A stretch of 64,000 nt of DNA from Stenotrophomonas ginsengisoli (GCF_001431485.1 NZ_LDJM01000012.1:99770-163769), one strand, 5' to 3'; positions 53,121 to 62,337 are shown, numbered from the stretch's first letter. Numbers and translations are program-made. The notes: generated by a model from the letters alone, not told the origin.

Positions 53121-54305
53121 ATGAGCGCCACAAATACCCCGCAGCCTGCGTACTGGATCTGGCAACAGCCCGCCTGGCCAGAGTTTTGCCACGACAGCAG
53201 CGCCCTGTCCGAACCGTTGCGCCAGTGTCACCAGGCCCAGGCCCAGCTGCTTGGCGCAGCCGGCGCGGTGCCGGCCGGCGAACAGGCGCTGGACACCCTG
53301 CTGCAGAACATCATCACCTCCTCGGCCATCGAAGGGGAAAACCTCAACGCCGGCTCGGTGCGCTCCTCGCTGGCCCGCCGCCTGGGCCTGCCCGACCCGG
53401 CGCCGGTAGCCGGCCGCAGTGAGCGCAGCGAAGGCGTGGCCGAGCTGATGCTCGATGCCACCGGCGATGTGCTGCGCCCACTGGACCTGCCACGCCTGCT
53501 GCACTGGCACCGCCTGTTGTTTGCCCAAGGCAATGACCTGCTCGGCCCGCGCATCCATATCGGCGCCCTGCGTGGCGATGAACCCATGCAGGTGGTGTCC
53601 GGCCTCATCGACCGCCCCGTGGTGCATTTCCAGGCCCCGCCACGAGAAGGGCTGGAACGCGAGCTGGACGCCTTTCTGGCCTGGTTTGCCAGCAGCCGCC
53701 ACGACCCGGCACTGGACCCGCTGCTGCGTGCCGGCATCGCCCATTTCTGGTTTGTCACCCTGCACCCGTTTGATGACGGCAACGGCCGCCTCACCCGCGC
53801 CCTCACCGACCTGGCCCTGGCCCAGGCCGCGCCGGACATCGCCCGCCTGTATGCCATGTCCGCCAGCATCCTGGATGACCGCAGCGGCTACTACCGCATT
53901 CTGGAAAGCAGCCAGCGCGGCAGCCTGGACATCACCGCCTGGCTGCACTGGTTCCTGCACACCCTGCTCAATGCCCTGCAGCAAGCCCAGGGCCGCATCG
54001 CCCGGGTGCTGGACAAGGCCCGCTTCTGGCAGGTCCACGCCGGCCATCAGCTGCACGAAAGCCAGCGCAAGGTACTCAACCGCCTGCTCGACGGCGGGCC
54101 ACGCGGCTTTGCCGACGGCATCAGCGCATCGCAATACCAGGCCGTGGCCAAGGTCTCCAAGGCCACCGCCACCCGCCACCTGGCCGACCTGCTGGAAAAG
54201 CGCTGCATCCAGCGCCTGCCCGGCGGCGGCCGCAGCACCCGTTACCACCTTCTGTTGCCCGGCAGCGCCGGGCACGCCACACCGTCAGGAGACGGCACCG
54301 CATGA
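53121..54305 (+). CDS. Fic family AMP-transferase-like protein with DUF4172 and winged-helix domains
   Basis: A 394-residue class II Fic protein. N-terminal DUF4172-type segment (YWIWQQPAWPEF), then the inhibitory-helix motif SSAIEG (67-72). The complete Fic motif HPFDDGNGRLTR (215-226) contains the catalytic His215, and a C-terminal winged helix spans about 310-385. Such enzymes usually transfer AMP to a target Tyr, Ser or Thr. The gene lies inside the type I locus and overlaps hsdM by ATGA, so Fic and methylase are made together. It has no Shine-Dalgarno site; two palindromes precede it. Its target is unknown; modification of an Hsd subunit or autoregulation is possible. Confidence 0.92.
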   Translation: MSATNTPQPAYWIWQQPAWPEFCHDSSALSEPLRQCHQAQAQLLGAAGAVPAGEQALDTLLQNIITSSAIEGENLNAGSVRSSLARRLGLPDPAPVAGRSERSEGVAELMLDATGDVLRPLDLPRLLHWHRLLFAQGNDLLGPRIHIGALRGDEPMQVVSGLIDRPVVHFQAPPREGLERELDAFLAWFASSRHDPALDPLLRAGIAHFWFVTLHPFDDGNGRLTRALTDLALAQAAPDIARLYAMSASILDDRSGYYRILESSQRGSLDITAWLHWFLHTLLNALQQAQGRIARVLDKARFWQVHAGHQLHESQRKVLNRLLDGGPRGFADGISASQYQAVAKVSKATATRHLADLLEKRCIQRLPGGGRSTRYHLLLPGSAGHATPSGDGTA

Positions 54306-55846
54306 CCAACAACGACATTGTCAGCAAGCTCTGGAACCTGTGCGACATCCTGCGCGATGACGGCATCAACTACAGCGATTACGTCGCCGAGCTGGTGCTG
54401 CTGCTGTTCATCAAGATGGAGCACGAGCAGGCCGAGGCCGACCCCAACTACCAGCGCCACCTGCCCGCCGGTGCGCGATGGCCGGATATCACCGGCAAAT
54501 CCGGCCTGACCCTGCACAAGTACTACCGGCAGCTGCTGCTGGACCTGGGCAACAGCACCAACCCGTTGGTCGCGGCCATCTATGCCGATGCGCAGACCCG
54601 CCTCAAGGAACCGCGCCACCTGGACCAGCTGGTGCGCAACCTCGATGCCATTGACTGGTTCTCGGCCCGCCAGGACGGCCTGGGCGACCTCTACGAAGGC
54701 CTGCTGCAGAAAAACGCCACCGAGACCAAGTCCGGCGCCGGCCAGTACTTCACCCCGCGCCCGCTGATCGACGCCATCGTGCGCTGCCTGCAGCCGCAGC
54801 TGGGCGAGACCATTCAGGACCCGGCCGCCGGCACCGCCGGCTTCCTCATTGCCGCCGATACCTGGATCAAGGCCCAGCACGATGACCTCTACGGCCCGGC
54901 CGTGACCGACAAGCTGCGCGAGTTCCAGCGCATCAAAGCCTATGTGGGCGTGGAGCTGGTGCCGGCCACCCGCCGCCTGGCCTTGATGAACTGCCTGCTG
55001 CACGGCATGCAGGGCAGCGGCGAAGGCGTGGTGCGCCTGGGCAGCAGCCTGGGCAGCCTCGGCGCGCAGCTGCCGGCGGCCGATGTCATCCTCTCCAACC
55101 CGCCGTTTGGCACCGCCAAGGGCGGCGGCGGGCCCACCCGTGATGACCTGCCCTTTGCCACCAGCAACAAGCAGCTGGCCTTTTTGCAGCACATCTACCG
55201 CAACCTCAAGCCCGGCGGCCGTGCTGCCGTGGTGCTGCCGGACAACGTCTTGTTCGAGGCCGGCGTCGGCACCGAAGTGCGCCGCGACCTGATGGACAAG
55301 TGCGAGCTGCACACCATCCTGCGCCTGCCCACCGGCATCTTCTACGCCCAGGGCGTCAAGACCAACGTGCTGTTCCTGCGCAAGGGCAGCGCCGCCAACC
55401 CGCGCCAGGACAAGGCCTGCACCCAGGCCGTGTGGGTGTATGACCTGCGCTCGAATATGCCCTCCTTCGGCAAGCGCACCCCGTTCGGGCCCAGCCACCT
55501 GGCCGCCTTCGAGGCCGCCTACGGCGCCGACCCCAACGGTGCCAGCCCGCGCGTGGACGAAGGTGAGCAAGGCCGTTTCCGCTGCTTCAGCCGCGCCCAG
55601 ATCGCCGAGCGCGGCGACTCACTGGACATCAGCTGGCTCAAGGATGCCGACGCCGTCGACGCCGCCAGCCTGCCCCCACCGGAAGAGCTGGCCGGCCAGG
55701 CCATGGCCGAACTGAGCGAAGCCCTGCGCGAGCTCGATGCCCTGATGCAGGCACTGGGCGCCGGCGATGAGGCCAACCAGCAGAAGCAGTTGCTGGCCCA
55801 GGTGCTGGGGCTGGAGGCTGAAGGTGACGAGGTGGGCCGTGAGTGA
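54302..55846 (+). CDS. hsdM: Type I restriction-modification DNA methyltransferase subunit M
   Basis: N6-adenine methyltransferase of 514 residues. An HsdM N-terminal helical domain (about 1-130) precedes the catalytic domain with SAM motif DPAAGTAGF (173-181) and the catalytic NPPF (266-269). The C terminus is helical and binds HsdS. Its start overlaps fic and its end overlaps hsdS by 8 bases, so fic-hsdM-hsdS is one translationally coupled unit separate from hsdR. Confidence 0.96.
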   Translation: MTNNDIVSKLWNLCDILRDDGINYSDYVAELVLLLFIKMEHEQAEADPNYQRHLPAGARWPDITGKSGLTLHKYYRQLLLDLGNSTNPLVAAIYADAQTRLKEPRHLDQLVRNLDAIDWFSARQDGLGDLYEGLLQKNATETKSGAGQYFTPRPLIDAIVRCLQPQLGETIQDPAAGTAGFLIAADTWIKAQHDDLYGPAVTDKLREFQRIKAYVGVELVPATRRLALMNCLLHGMQGSGEGVVRLGSSLGSLGAQLPAADVILSNPPFGTAKGGGGPTRDDLPFATSNKQLAFLQHIYRNLKPGGRAAVVLPDNVLFEAGVGTEVRRDLMDKCELHTILRLPTGIFYAQGVKTNVLFLRKGSAANPRQDKACTQAVWVYDLRSNMPSFGKRTPFGPSHLAAFEAAYGADPNGASPRVDEGEQGRFRCFSRAQIAERGDSLDISWLKDADAVDAASLPPPEELAGQAMAELSEALRELDALMQALGAGDEANQQKQLLAQVLGLEAEGDEVGRE

Positions 55847-57305
55847 GTTGCCGAAGGGGTGGGAAATCACACAACTTGCTGAGGTGTGTCGGATTGTCAG
55901 AGGCGTGACCTACAACAAAGCACAGGCTTCGGACGCCCCAGAGCCTGGGTACATTCCTGTCCTACGGGCCAACAATATCCAGCCTCCCGCATTAGTCCAC
56001 GAGGACTTGGTCTATGTGCCAGAAAGTTGCGTTTCTCCGGATCAGATGATCGCTGCAGGTGACATCGTCATCGCCATGTCTAGCGGAAGTCGGTCGGTCG
56101 TCGGCAAGGCAGCACAGTCTGTTAACCAGTGGACTGGCTCGTTTGGCGCATTCTGCGGCGTGCTTCGGCCTGTTTCCGATGTGCATGCGGGTTTCATCGG
56201 ACACTTTTGCCGCAGCAAGGCCTATCGGGACAAGACAACGGAGCTGGCGGCTGGCGTCAATATCAACAATCTCAAACCATCGAATTTCAGTGAGATCGAT
56301 ATTCCCGTCCCACCGCTAGCCGAGCAAGCCCGCATCGCCCAGGCCCTCGACGGCCTGCTCGCCCAGGTCGACACCCTCAAGGCCCGCCTCGACGCCCTGC
56401 CCGCCCTGATCAAGCGCTTCCGGCAGTCGGTGTTGAGTGCCGCTGTGTCGGGTGATCTGTCCAAGAAGTGGCGCGAAAAAAATCCAACGCTGACAGCAGA
56501 TGCGATGCTCGTTGATTTCGTGCCACTGCCCGATCCTCCTCGTTATAAAACTCGTTCGGATGCTTTCATTGCAGGCGTATGTGCAACTGCCGTCGGAAAA
56601 CCAGAACAACGAATCGTTGAAAGCTGGACATGGCTGCCTTTGATCCAGGTTGCACGGATGGAATCAGGGCACACGCCCAGCAAGTCCAGCCCGAACTACT
56701 GGAATGGCGACATCCCATGGATTGGCATCAAAGATGCCAATGCGAATCACGAGAAAACAATCTTCAAAACCCTTCAGCAAACCAACCAATCGGGGCTAGA
56801 CAACTCAGCAGCACGTCTTCTTCCAGAAGGAACGATTTGCGTAAGTCGAACCGCTTCTGTTGGATACGTCGTAAAGATGGGGAAACCCATGTCTACGAGC
56901 CAAGACTTCGTCAACTGGGTACCCACTGATTACGTTGATGCCGAATGGCTAAAGTGGCTTTTCGTCGCCGAAAAGGAATCGCTTTACAGATTCGGCAAAG
57001 GCACAACGCACACAACAATTTATTTCCCAGAATGGCTTTCTCTACACGTAGCTCTTCCCCATATTGAGGAACAGCGATTCATTGCTCAACGTGTTGATGA
57101 GTTGCTCAAGTTTGCTGACATCCTGAACACCCGCCTAAGCGATGCCCGCGCCCGCGTCCATGCCCTGACCCAGAGCATCCTGGCCAAGGCGTTCCGTGGC
57201 GAGCTCGTACCCCAGGACCCGGCCGACGAACCCGCCAGCGTCCTGCTCGAGCGCATCAAGGCCCAACGCGCTGCCGCGCCCAAACCGAAACGCGGCCGTA
57301 AATAG
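55839..57305 (+). CDS. hsdS: Type I restriction-modification specificity subunit S
   Basis: DNA-recognition subunit of 488 residues starting at GTG 55839. Two target-recognition domains (about 5-145 and 260-400) each end in a conserved helical spacer (PLAEQARIAQALDGLLAQVD and EEQRFIAQRVDELLKFAD). The second recognition domain (about 56480-57120) is clearly more AT-rich than its surroundings, with codons rare in the neighbouring genes, a sign of recent exchange of specificity. The C-terminal tail LVPQDPADEPASVLLERIKA and following KRGRK is repeated in DNA downstream. The stop TAG arises from a one-base difference to the repeated tails, which read on to SV or SA. Confidence 0.94.
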   Translation: MSELPKGWEITQLAEVCRIVRGVTYNKAQASDAPEPGYIPVLRANNIQPPALVHEDLVYVPESCVSPDQMIAAGDIVIAMSSGSRSVVGKAAQSVNQWTGSFGAFCGVLRPVSDVHAGFIGHFCRSKAYRDKTTELAAGVNINNLKPSNFSEIDIPVPPLAEQARIAQALDGLLAQVDTLKARLDALPALIKRFRQSVLSAAVSGDLSKKWREKNPTLTADAMLVDFVPLPDPPRYKTRSDAFIAGVCATAVGKPEQRIVESWTWLPLIQVARMESGHTPSKSSPNYWNGDIPWIGIKDANANHEKTIFKTLQQTNQSGLDNSAARLLPEGTICVSRTASVGYVVKMGKPMSTSQDFVNWVPTDYVDAEWLKWLFVAEKESLYRFGKGTTHTTIYFPEWLSLHVALPHIEEQRFIAQRVDELLKFADILNTRLSDARARVHALTQSILAKAFRGELVPQDPADEPASVLLERIKAQRAAAPKPKRGRK

Positions 57306-57930
57306 CGTTTGATTCACGACCGAGCCGCAGCCATGACCATCGCATCAAGCAGCCAAGGCCTTGGTGCGCCCCATCCCTGGGGCGCGGCCTGCCGGCCCAG
57401 CCTGCGGCTGTCCCACATCGCTCCCGGCGATGTGGTCGTGGCGAGCTTGTACCCCAGGACCCGGCCGACGAACCGGCCAGCGAACTGCTCGAGCGCATCA
57501 AGGCCCAGCGCGCTGCCACCCCCAAACCCAAGCGCGGCCGTAAAAGCGTTTGATTCGTCGGCAAGCGGCAGCCATGACCATCGCATCAAGCAGCCAAGGC
57601 CTTGGCGCGCCCCATCCCTGGGGCGCGGCCTACCGGCCCAGCCTGCGGCTGTCCCCCATCGCTCCCGGCGATGTGGTCGTGGCGAGCTCGTGCCCCAGGA
57701 CCCGGCCGACGAACCGGCCAGCGCTCTGCTCGAGCGCATCAAGGCCCAACGCGCTGCGGCCCCCAAGCCCAAGCGCGGCCGTAAAAGCGCTTGATTCGTC
57801 GGCAAGCGGCAGCCATGACCATCACCTCAAGCTGCCAAGGCCTTGGCGCGCCCCCTCCCTGGGGCGCGGCCTGCCGGCCCAGCCTGCGGCTGTCCCCCAT
57901 CGCTCCCGACGATGGGGTCGCAGCGAGCTC
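57201..57930 (+). repeat. Three ~241-base tandem units made of the hsdS 3' end plus a structured spacer
   Basis: Units begin at 57201, 57443 and 57684, with the boundary of a fourth at 57925 (periods 242, 241, 241). Each has about 105 bases encoding the HsdS C-terminal tail, then about 137 bases of non-coding spacer. The spacer holds two hairpins: GCGCCCCA/TGGGGCGC, and CCACATCGC/GCGATGTGG (best in unit 1). Since 241 is not a multiple of three the tails do not join into one long frame, although 57309-57794 stays open by chance. The units differ by scattered substitutions, so the duplication is not brand new. Confidence 0.95.
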
Positions 57931-58151
57931 GCGACGTCCCCCCAACCATTGCCGAAGCCATTGCCGAACGCCTGCTGGAAATGAAGGAGGAGCGGCAAAC
58001 CTTGCTCAAACGCACAAAAGACCAACTGGCCAGAAAACCGCAACGGAAAGCCGCCTTTTCCAGCACATGGAACAAACCGGCGCAGACCACTACCTGACCG
58101 CCTTGCGCTAAATTGGGCAGCACTGCGCAAACTGCCTCAAGGGGAAAGGCA
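57931..58151 (+). other. Unassigned sequence, possible remnant of a short coding frame
   Basis: After the broken fourth repeat boundary a frame reads VPPTIAEAIAERLLEMKEER and stops at 58097. It looks like helical protein but has no start or ribosome site of its own. It may be the remnant of a gene cut by the repeat, or the leader region of the next gene. Confidence 0.35.
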
Positions 58152-59546
58152 ATGAGCTGGCTCAAACTCGGCAAGAAACTGGTCAAGGGCACCGCTGACG
58201 CCACCTATGGCGCCGCGCGCTTTGTCGGCAAACACCAGGACAGCATTGCCAACGCTACCCGCGTTGCCGTGCAAGCCACCGGCAGCACCCTGGCCGCCGC
58301 CGGCAAAGCCACCACCAAGGCCGGCAATGCCGCCGCCCACAGCATGCAGCAACACGCCACACGCAGCGAGGCGCCGCTTTACCGTGGCAGTGCCAGGGCC
58401 GCAGCCCTGCTCGGCAAGGGCCTGGCGCTGACCGGCAGCGGCCTGCAAAAAAGCGGTGAGCTCACCAACAGGGCCGGCCCGGCCATCGGCGCGGCAACCG
58501 GCGGTTTTGTGCTTGGCGGTGCTTCCATCACCTCGGAAATCATCGACAGCGTGGCCCTGAGCCAACACGACATTGATGCCCTGCGCAAAGAGCTCCTCCA
58601 CTACGGGGAGCAGGTACGCAACGAATCGGAAGCACTGCAACGACGCATAGCCGCCGCAGCCAAAGGGCGCCGCCGCGCGCAAATGCTCGACCTGCTGGTG
58701 GTTGGCGGGGTTTCGCTGGCCTTTGTGGTCGACCATCCTCGCCAGGTACCGGCCGAGGTCGAACAGGCTTTTGAGCTGGCCTACCCCGGCCTGGCTGCCA
58801 GCGAAAGCTTCAGCGATGTGGTCAGCCGCCTGAGTACCGAGCAACTGCCCGGTTTTGTCTCCGGGGTAAAAGGCAAGCTGTTCGAGCTGGAACTGGTGGA
58901 GCATTTCAACAACGGCGGCCTGCCCGACGGCCTGCATGCCGACCTGGCCGGCTCGGCCACCCAGTCCGGCTGGGATATCCGTATCCTGGATGAAAACGAC
59001 CAGGTGGTGGATGTGCTCCAGGCCAAGGCTACCGAATCGGTGCAGTACATCCAGCAGGCACTGGAACGCTACCCGGGCATCGATGTGGTCACTACCAGCG
59101 AAGTCCACGCCCAGCTGCTGGCTCTGGGCATGGCCGAGGGTGTGAGCAACAGCGGCATCAGCGAGGCCGCGCTGGAAGCCGTGGTGACACAGGCCGCCAG
59201 TGGCGCACAGATCGGCTTCAGTGCCAGTGACCTGGTGCCTTCGGTTCTGGGCATGGCGGTGATCAGCCTGTCGCTGTTGCTGGACAAAAACATGAGCTGG
59301 GCCGAACGCGCCAGCGAATTCGGCTCACGCAGCGCACGCGTCGGCGCTGCCGGTGCTGCAGCCAAGGTGGCGATGGTGGCCACCCAGACCTGGTGGATCG
59401 GTCTGGTGGCCGGTGTTGGTTCGCACTGGCTGGCCGGCAAGGGGCGCGCCCGCCGCGAGCAATACCAGGCCCTGCGCGAAGCAGTAGATATCCTGCGTGA
59501 CCGCTACGCCGATGATGACATCCTGCTGCTGCCGCATCAGGCGTGA
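58152..59546 (+). CDS. Unrecognised membrane protein with a PD-(D/E)XK/Mrr-like residue pattern
   Basis: A 464-residue protein of unknown family; start at 58152 with AAGG upstream. The N-terminal 100 residues are Ala/Gly/Lys-rich and amphipathic. Hydrophobic segments occur near 112-138, 178-194, 360-380 and 395-425. Between them lies a soluble domain with VKGKLFELELVEHF (Glu247, Glu250), SGWDIRILDEND (Asp275) and VLQAKATES (Gln290-x-Lys292). This E...D...QxK order and spacing is that of PD-(D/E)XK nucleases of the Mrr/Holliday-resolvase kind. A short helical coda LLPHQA ends it. It follows the type I locus on the same strand; role in defence is an inference. Confidence 0.7.
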   Translation: MSWLKLGKKLVKGTADATYGAARFVGKHQDSIANATRVAVQATGSTLAAAGKATTKAGNAAAHSMQQHATRSEAPLYRGSARAAALLGKGLALTGSGLQKSGELTNRAGPAIGAATGGFVLGGASITSEIIDSVALSQHDIDALRKELLHYGEQVRNESEALQRRIAAAAKGRRRAQMLDLLVVGGVSLAFVVDHPRQVPAEVEQAFELAYPGLAASESFSDVVSRLSTEQLPGFVSGVKGKLFELELVEHFNNGGLPDGLHADLAGSATQSGWDIRILDENDQVVDVLQAKATESVQYIQQALERYPGIDVVTTSEVHAQLLALGMAEGVSNSGISEAALEAVVTQAASGAQIGFSASDLVPSVLGMAVISLSLLLDKNMSWAERASEFGSRSARVGAAGAAAKVAMVATQTWWIGLVAGVGSHWLAGKGRARREQYQALREAVDILRDRYADDDILLLPHQA

Positions 59547-59548
59547 AC

Positions 59549-59577
59549 GGACAAGGCCCGCAATGCGGGCCTTGTCC
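59549..59577. terminator. Perfect hairpin between convergent genes
   Basis: A 13-base perfect stem GGACAAGGCCCGC / GCGGGCCTTGTCC with AAT loop, 3 bases after the unknown gene and 20 bases from the end of convergent proA; works on either strand, no T run. Confidence 0.75.
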
Positions 59578-59596
59578 GCGCGGTTCGTGGTGAACC

Positions 59597-60844
59597 TTAC
59601 GTCCGCACCTGCCCTTCCCCACGCACCACAAAGCGCTCGACGGTGAGCGCCTCCAGGCCCATCGGGCCATAGGAATGCAGGCGGGTGGTGGAGATGCCGA
59701 TCTCCGCGCCGAGGCCGAGCTGGCCGCCGTCTGAGAAGCGCGAGGAGGCGTTGACCATCACCACCGCACTGCGCAGGGCTGCGACGAACGTCTCCGCGTT
59801 GGCGGCGTCCTCGGTGACGATGACCTCGGTGTGGTCGGAGGTGTGGCACTGGATATGGGCAATGGCCGCCTGAAGGTCATCGACCACACGAACGGCCAGG
59901 ATCAGGTCCAGGTATTCGGCATCCCAGTCGGCCTCGGTTGCGGGCAGCAGATCGGCGACGATGGCGCGCGAGGCAGGGCAGCCGCGCAGCTCCACACCTC
60001 GTGCGCGCAGGGCTTCGGCAGCCTGCGGCAGGAAGGCGGCGGCAATGTCGTGGTGCACCAGCAGGGTTTCGATCGCATTGCAGGCGCTGGGCCGGCTGCA
60101 TTTGCCGTCAATCAGCAGGTCCAGTGCCTTGGCGGTGTCGGCCACCGCATCCACAAACAGATGGCATACGCCCTTGTAGTGCTTGATCACCGGCACCCGC
60201 GCATGTTCGGCAACGAAGCGGATCAGCCCCTCGCCACCGCGCGGGATGGCCAGGTCCACGATATCTGTCAGCTGCAACAGTTCCAGCATGGCTTCGCGGC
60301 GCAGGTCGGCCACGATGGTCAGGGCAGCGGCCGGCACGCCGAAGCGGGCCATGGCCGTATGCAGGCTGGCGGCAATGGCCTGGTTGGAGGCGATCGCCTC
60401 CTTGCCGCCACGCAGGATCACCCCGTTGCCGGCCTTGATGCACAGCGCGGCGGCATCGGCGGTCACGTTCGGACGCGCCTCGTAGATCATCGCAATCACG
60501 CCCAGCGGCACCCGCACACGCTCCACCACAATGCCGTTGGGGCGCACTTCGCTGCGGGTCTTCTGCCCGACCGGGTCCGGCAGGCCGGCCACCTCGCGCA
60601 GGGCATCGGCAATACCGGTGATACGCGCCGGGTTGAGCATCAAGCGGTCCAGCATCGCGTTGCCAATACCGGCAGCGCGGGCGTTGTCCAGGTCCTGCAC
60701 ATTGGCGGCCAGGATCGCGGCCTCATCAGCCAGCAACTGCTCGGCCATGGCCTCCAGCAGCGCGGCCTTGGCGGTGCTGTCCAGTGCGGCAATCGCGCGC
60801 GAAGCTTCGCGGCAGGCCAGGGCCTGGGTACGGATATCGGTCAT
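59597..60844 (-). CDS. proA: Glutamate-5-semialdehyde dehydrogenase (gamma-glutamyl phosphate reductase)
   Basis: Second step of proline synthesis, NADPH-dependent reduction of gamma-glutamyl phosphate. The 415-residue product has [34 protein letters not shown] and the catalytic cysteine in [19 protein letters not shown]. The start at 60844 has AAGGAAG upstream; ATG 60874 is less likely. It follows proB by 26 bases. Confidence 0.96.
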   Translation of the reverse strand: MTDIRTQALACREASRAIAALDSTAKAALLEAMAEQLLADEAAILAANVQDLDNARAAGIGNAMLDRLMLNPARITGIADALREVAGLPDPVGQKTRSEVRPNGIVVERVRVPLGVIAMIYEARPNVTADAAALCIKAGNGVILRGGKEAIASNQAIAASLHTAMARFGVPAAALTIVADLRREAMLELLQLTDIVDLAIPRGGEGLIRFVAEHARVPVIKHYKGVCHLFVDAVADTAKALDLLIDGKCSRPSACNAIETLLVHHDIAAAFLPQAAEALRARGVELRGCPASRAIVADLLPATEADWDAEYLDLILAVRVVDDLQAAIAHIQCHTSDHTEVIVTEDAANAETFVAALRSAVVMVNASSRFSDGGQLGLGAEIGISTTRLHSYGPMGLEALTVERFVVRGEGQVRT

Positions 60845-60870
60845 GCTTGCTTCCTTGTCAGATGGCGCGC

Positions 60871-62010
60871 TCACAGCAGCACCAGGTCATCGCGATGGAT
60901 CACGCTGTGGCCATAGTGGTAGCCCAGCACGGTATGGATGTCACGGGTGTGGTGGCCGGCGATGCGGGCGATGTCCACCGCGGCATACTGGCTCACGCCC
61001 TTGGCCAGCACGGCACCATCGCTGCCATGCACCTCCACCATGTCGCCGCGACGGAAGCCACCGCTGACCGCGGTGATGCCGCCGGGCAACAACGAGGCGC
61101 CCTTGCTGACCAGAGCGGTGGCCGCGCCGGCATCCACACAGATCGCCCCATCGGCCAGCGGCGCATTGCGCAACCAGTACTTGCGCGCGGCCAGCTTGTT
61201 CTGCCCGGCATGCACGCGGGTGCCGAACAGGCGCCCCTGGGCCAGCGCCCGCACCACCTCGCCATCGCGGCCGTTGAACAGCACGGTGTCGATGCCGGCC
61301 GCACCGGCGCGGCGCGCCGCTTCCAGCTTGGTCCGCATGCCACCGGTGCCCACCGCCGAGCCACTGCCTCCGGCCATGGCCATCACTGCATCGGTCAGCT
61401 CGACCACCTGGTTGAGCGGCTGCGCGGCCGGGTCACGGCGTGGGTCGGCAGTGAACAGGCCATCGATATCGGTGGCGATGAACAGCACATCGGCATCCAC
61501 CAGCGCGGCCACAATCGCGGCCAGGTTGTCGTTGTCGCCCAGCTTGAGCTCGTCCACCGACACGGTGTCGTTCTCGTTGACCACCGGCAGCGCACCCAGG
61601 GCCAGCAGCTCGTTGAGGGTGGCGCGGGCATTGAGATAGCGGCGGCGGTTGCGCAGGTCATCATGGGTGAGCAGGACCTGGGCGACGGGTCGCTCGAAAA
61701 AGCGCTGCCACAGGCCGATCAGCTGTGCCTGGCCCAGCGCGGCCAGCGCCTGGCGGGCGGCCAGCGCGGCATCGGCCTCCACATGCCGCGGCAGGATCGC
61801 GCGGCCGGCCGCCACCGCGCCGGAGGAGACGATCACCACCTCCCTGCCCTGCTGCACATTGGCCGACACGAACTGCGCCAGGCCCAGCGCAAAGCGCGGG
61901 CTCAGCCCCCCGCCATCAGCGGCCAGCAGGCTGGACCCCACCTTGAGCACGGCACGACGCCAGCTGGGCAGGGGTTGCTCGGTAAAGGCGGAAGCAACAG
62001 GCGGCGTCAT
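60871..62010 (-). CDS. proB: Glutamate 5-kinase
   Basis: First enzyme of proline synthesis, phosphorylating glutamate; normally feedback-inhibited by proline. The 379-residue product has an amino-acid-kinase domain ([63 protein letters not shown]) and a C-terminal PUA domain (about 285-370, [20 protein letters not shown]). The start at 62010 is typical; upstream in-frame ATGs give an atypical Cys-rich extension. It forms a proBA operon. Confidence 0.96.
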   Translation of the reverse strand: MTPPVASAFTEQPLPSWRRAVLKVGSSLLAADGGGLSPRFALGLAQFVSANVQQGREVVIVSSGAVAAGRAILPRHVEADAALAARQALAALGQAQLIGLWQRFFERPVAQVLLTHDDLRNRRRYLNARATLNELLALGALPVVNENDTVSVDELKLGDNDNLAAIVAALVDADVLFIATDIDGLFTADPRRDPAAQPLNQVVELTDAVMAMAGGSGSAVGTGGMRTKLEAARRAGAAGIDTVLFNGRDGEVVRALAQGRLFGTRVHAGQNKLAARKYWLRNAPLADGAICVDAGAATALVSKGASLLPGGITAVSGGFRRGDMVEVHGSDGAVLAKGVSQYAAVDIARIAGHHTRDIHTVLGYHYGHSVIHRDDLVLL

Positions 62011-62337
62011 GATCCATCGACTCTGGTGGGGAACAGCCATTATGCGGATATTTGCACCTGCGCTGCAGTAATCAGCACATACAAGACCCACCGTGCCCCG
62101 GGCAAACGCAGCTGCAGCAAAGCCGGCGCTGACTGGCGATCCAGAGGGACAGCCGGCATCACAAGGCAGCAGATGGGCACTGGGTCAGAAAATCCCCTGC
62201 CGTGACGTGGAATGATTCCGATGGCTCCGCAGTCGCCATGTCGCCATTCTGACTGCGTACCGGCACCACCACAGCATCCACACCAGCCACACGATCGCCA
62301 CGGTTGTATCCACGGTCCTTGCCGGAGGTAGTCAAGC
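62011..62337. other. 327-base divergent spacer, proB / secreted-protein array
   Basis: No gene recognised. It must hold the proBA promoter and the promoter of the secreted-protein array. A GGAGG ribosome site lies at its right end, 9 bases before the ATG at 62338. No clear -35/-10 pair was found. Confidence 0.45.

Noticed and set aside
57309..57794. Open frame over the hsdS-tail repeats
   Set aside because: It consists of spacer translated in differing frames ending in one in-frame HsdS tail; repeat periods are not multiples of three and the other frames are equally open.
57201..57930. CRISPR array
   Set aside because: Units are about 241 bases and directly adjacent, with no short identical repeats separated by unique spacers and no cas genes.
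49541..59577. Prophage or integrative element as carrier of the restriction locus
   Set aside because: No integrase, transposase, phage gene, or attachment-site duplication was seen; the tRNA array is more than 8 kb away with ordinary genes in between.
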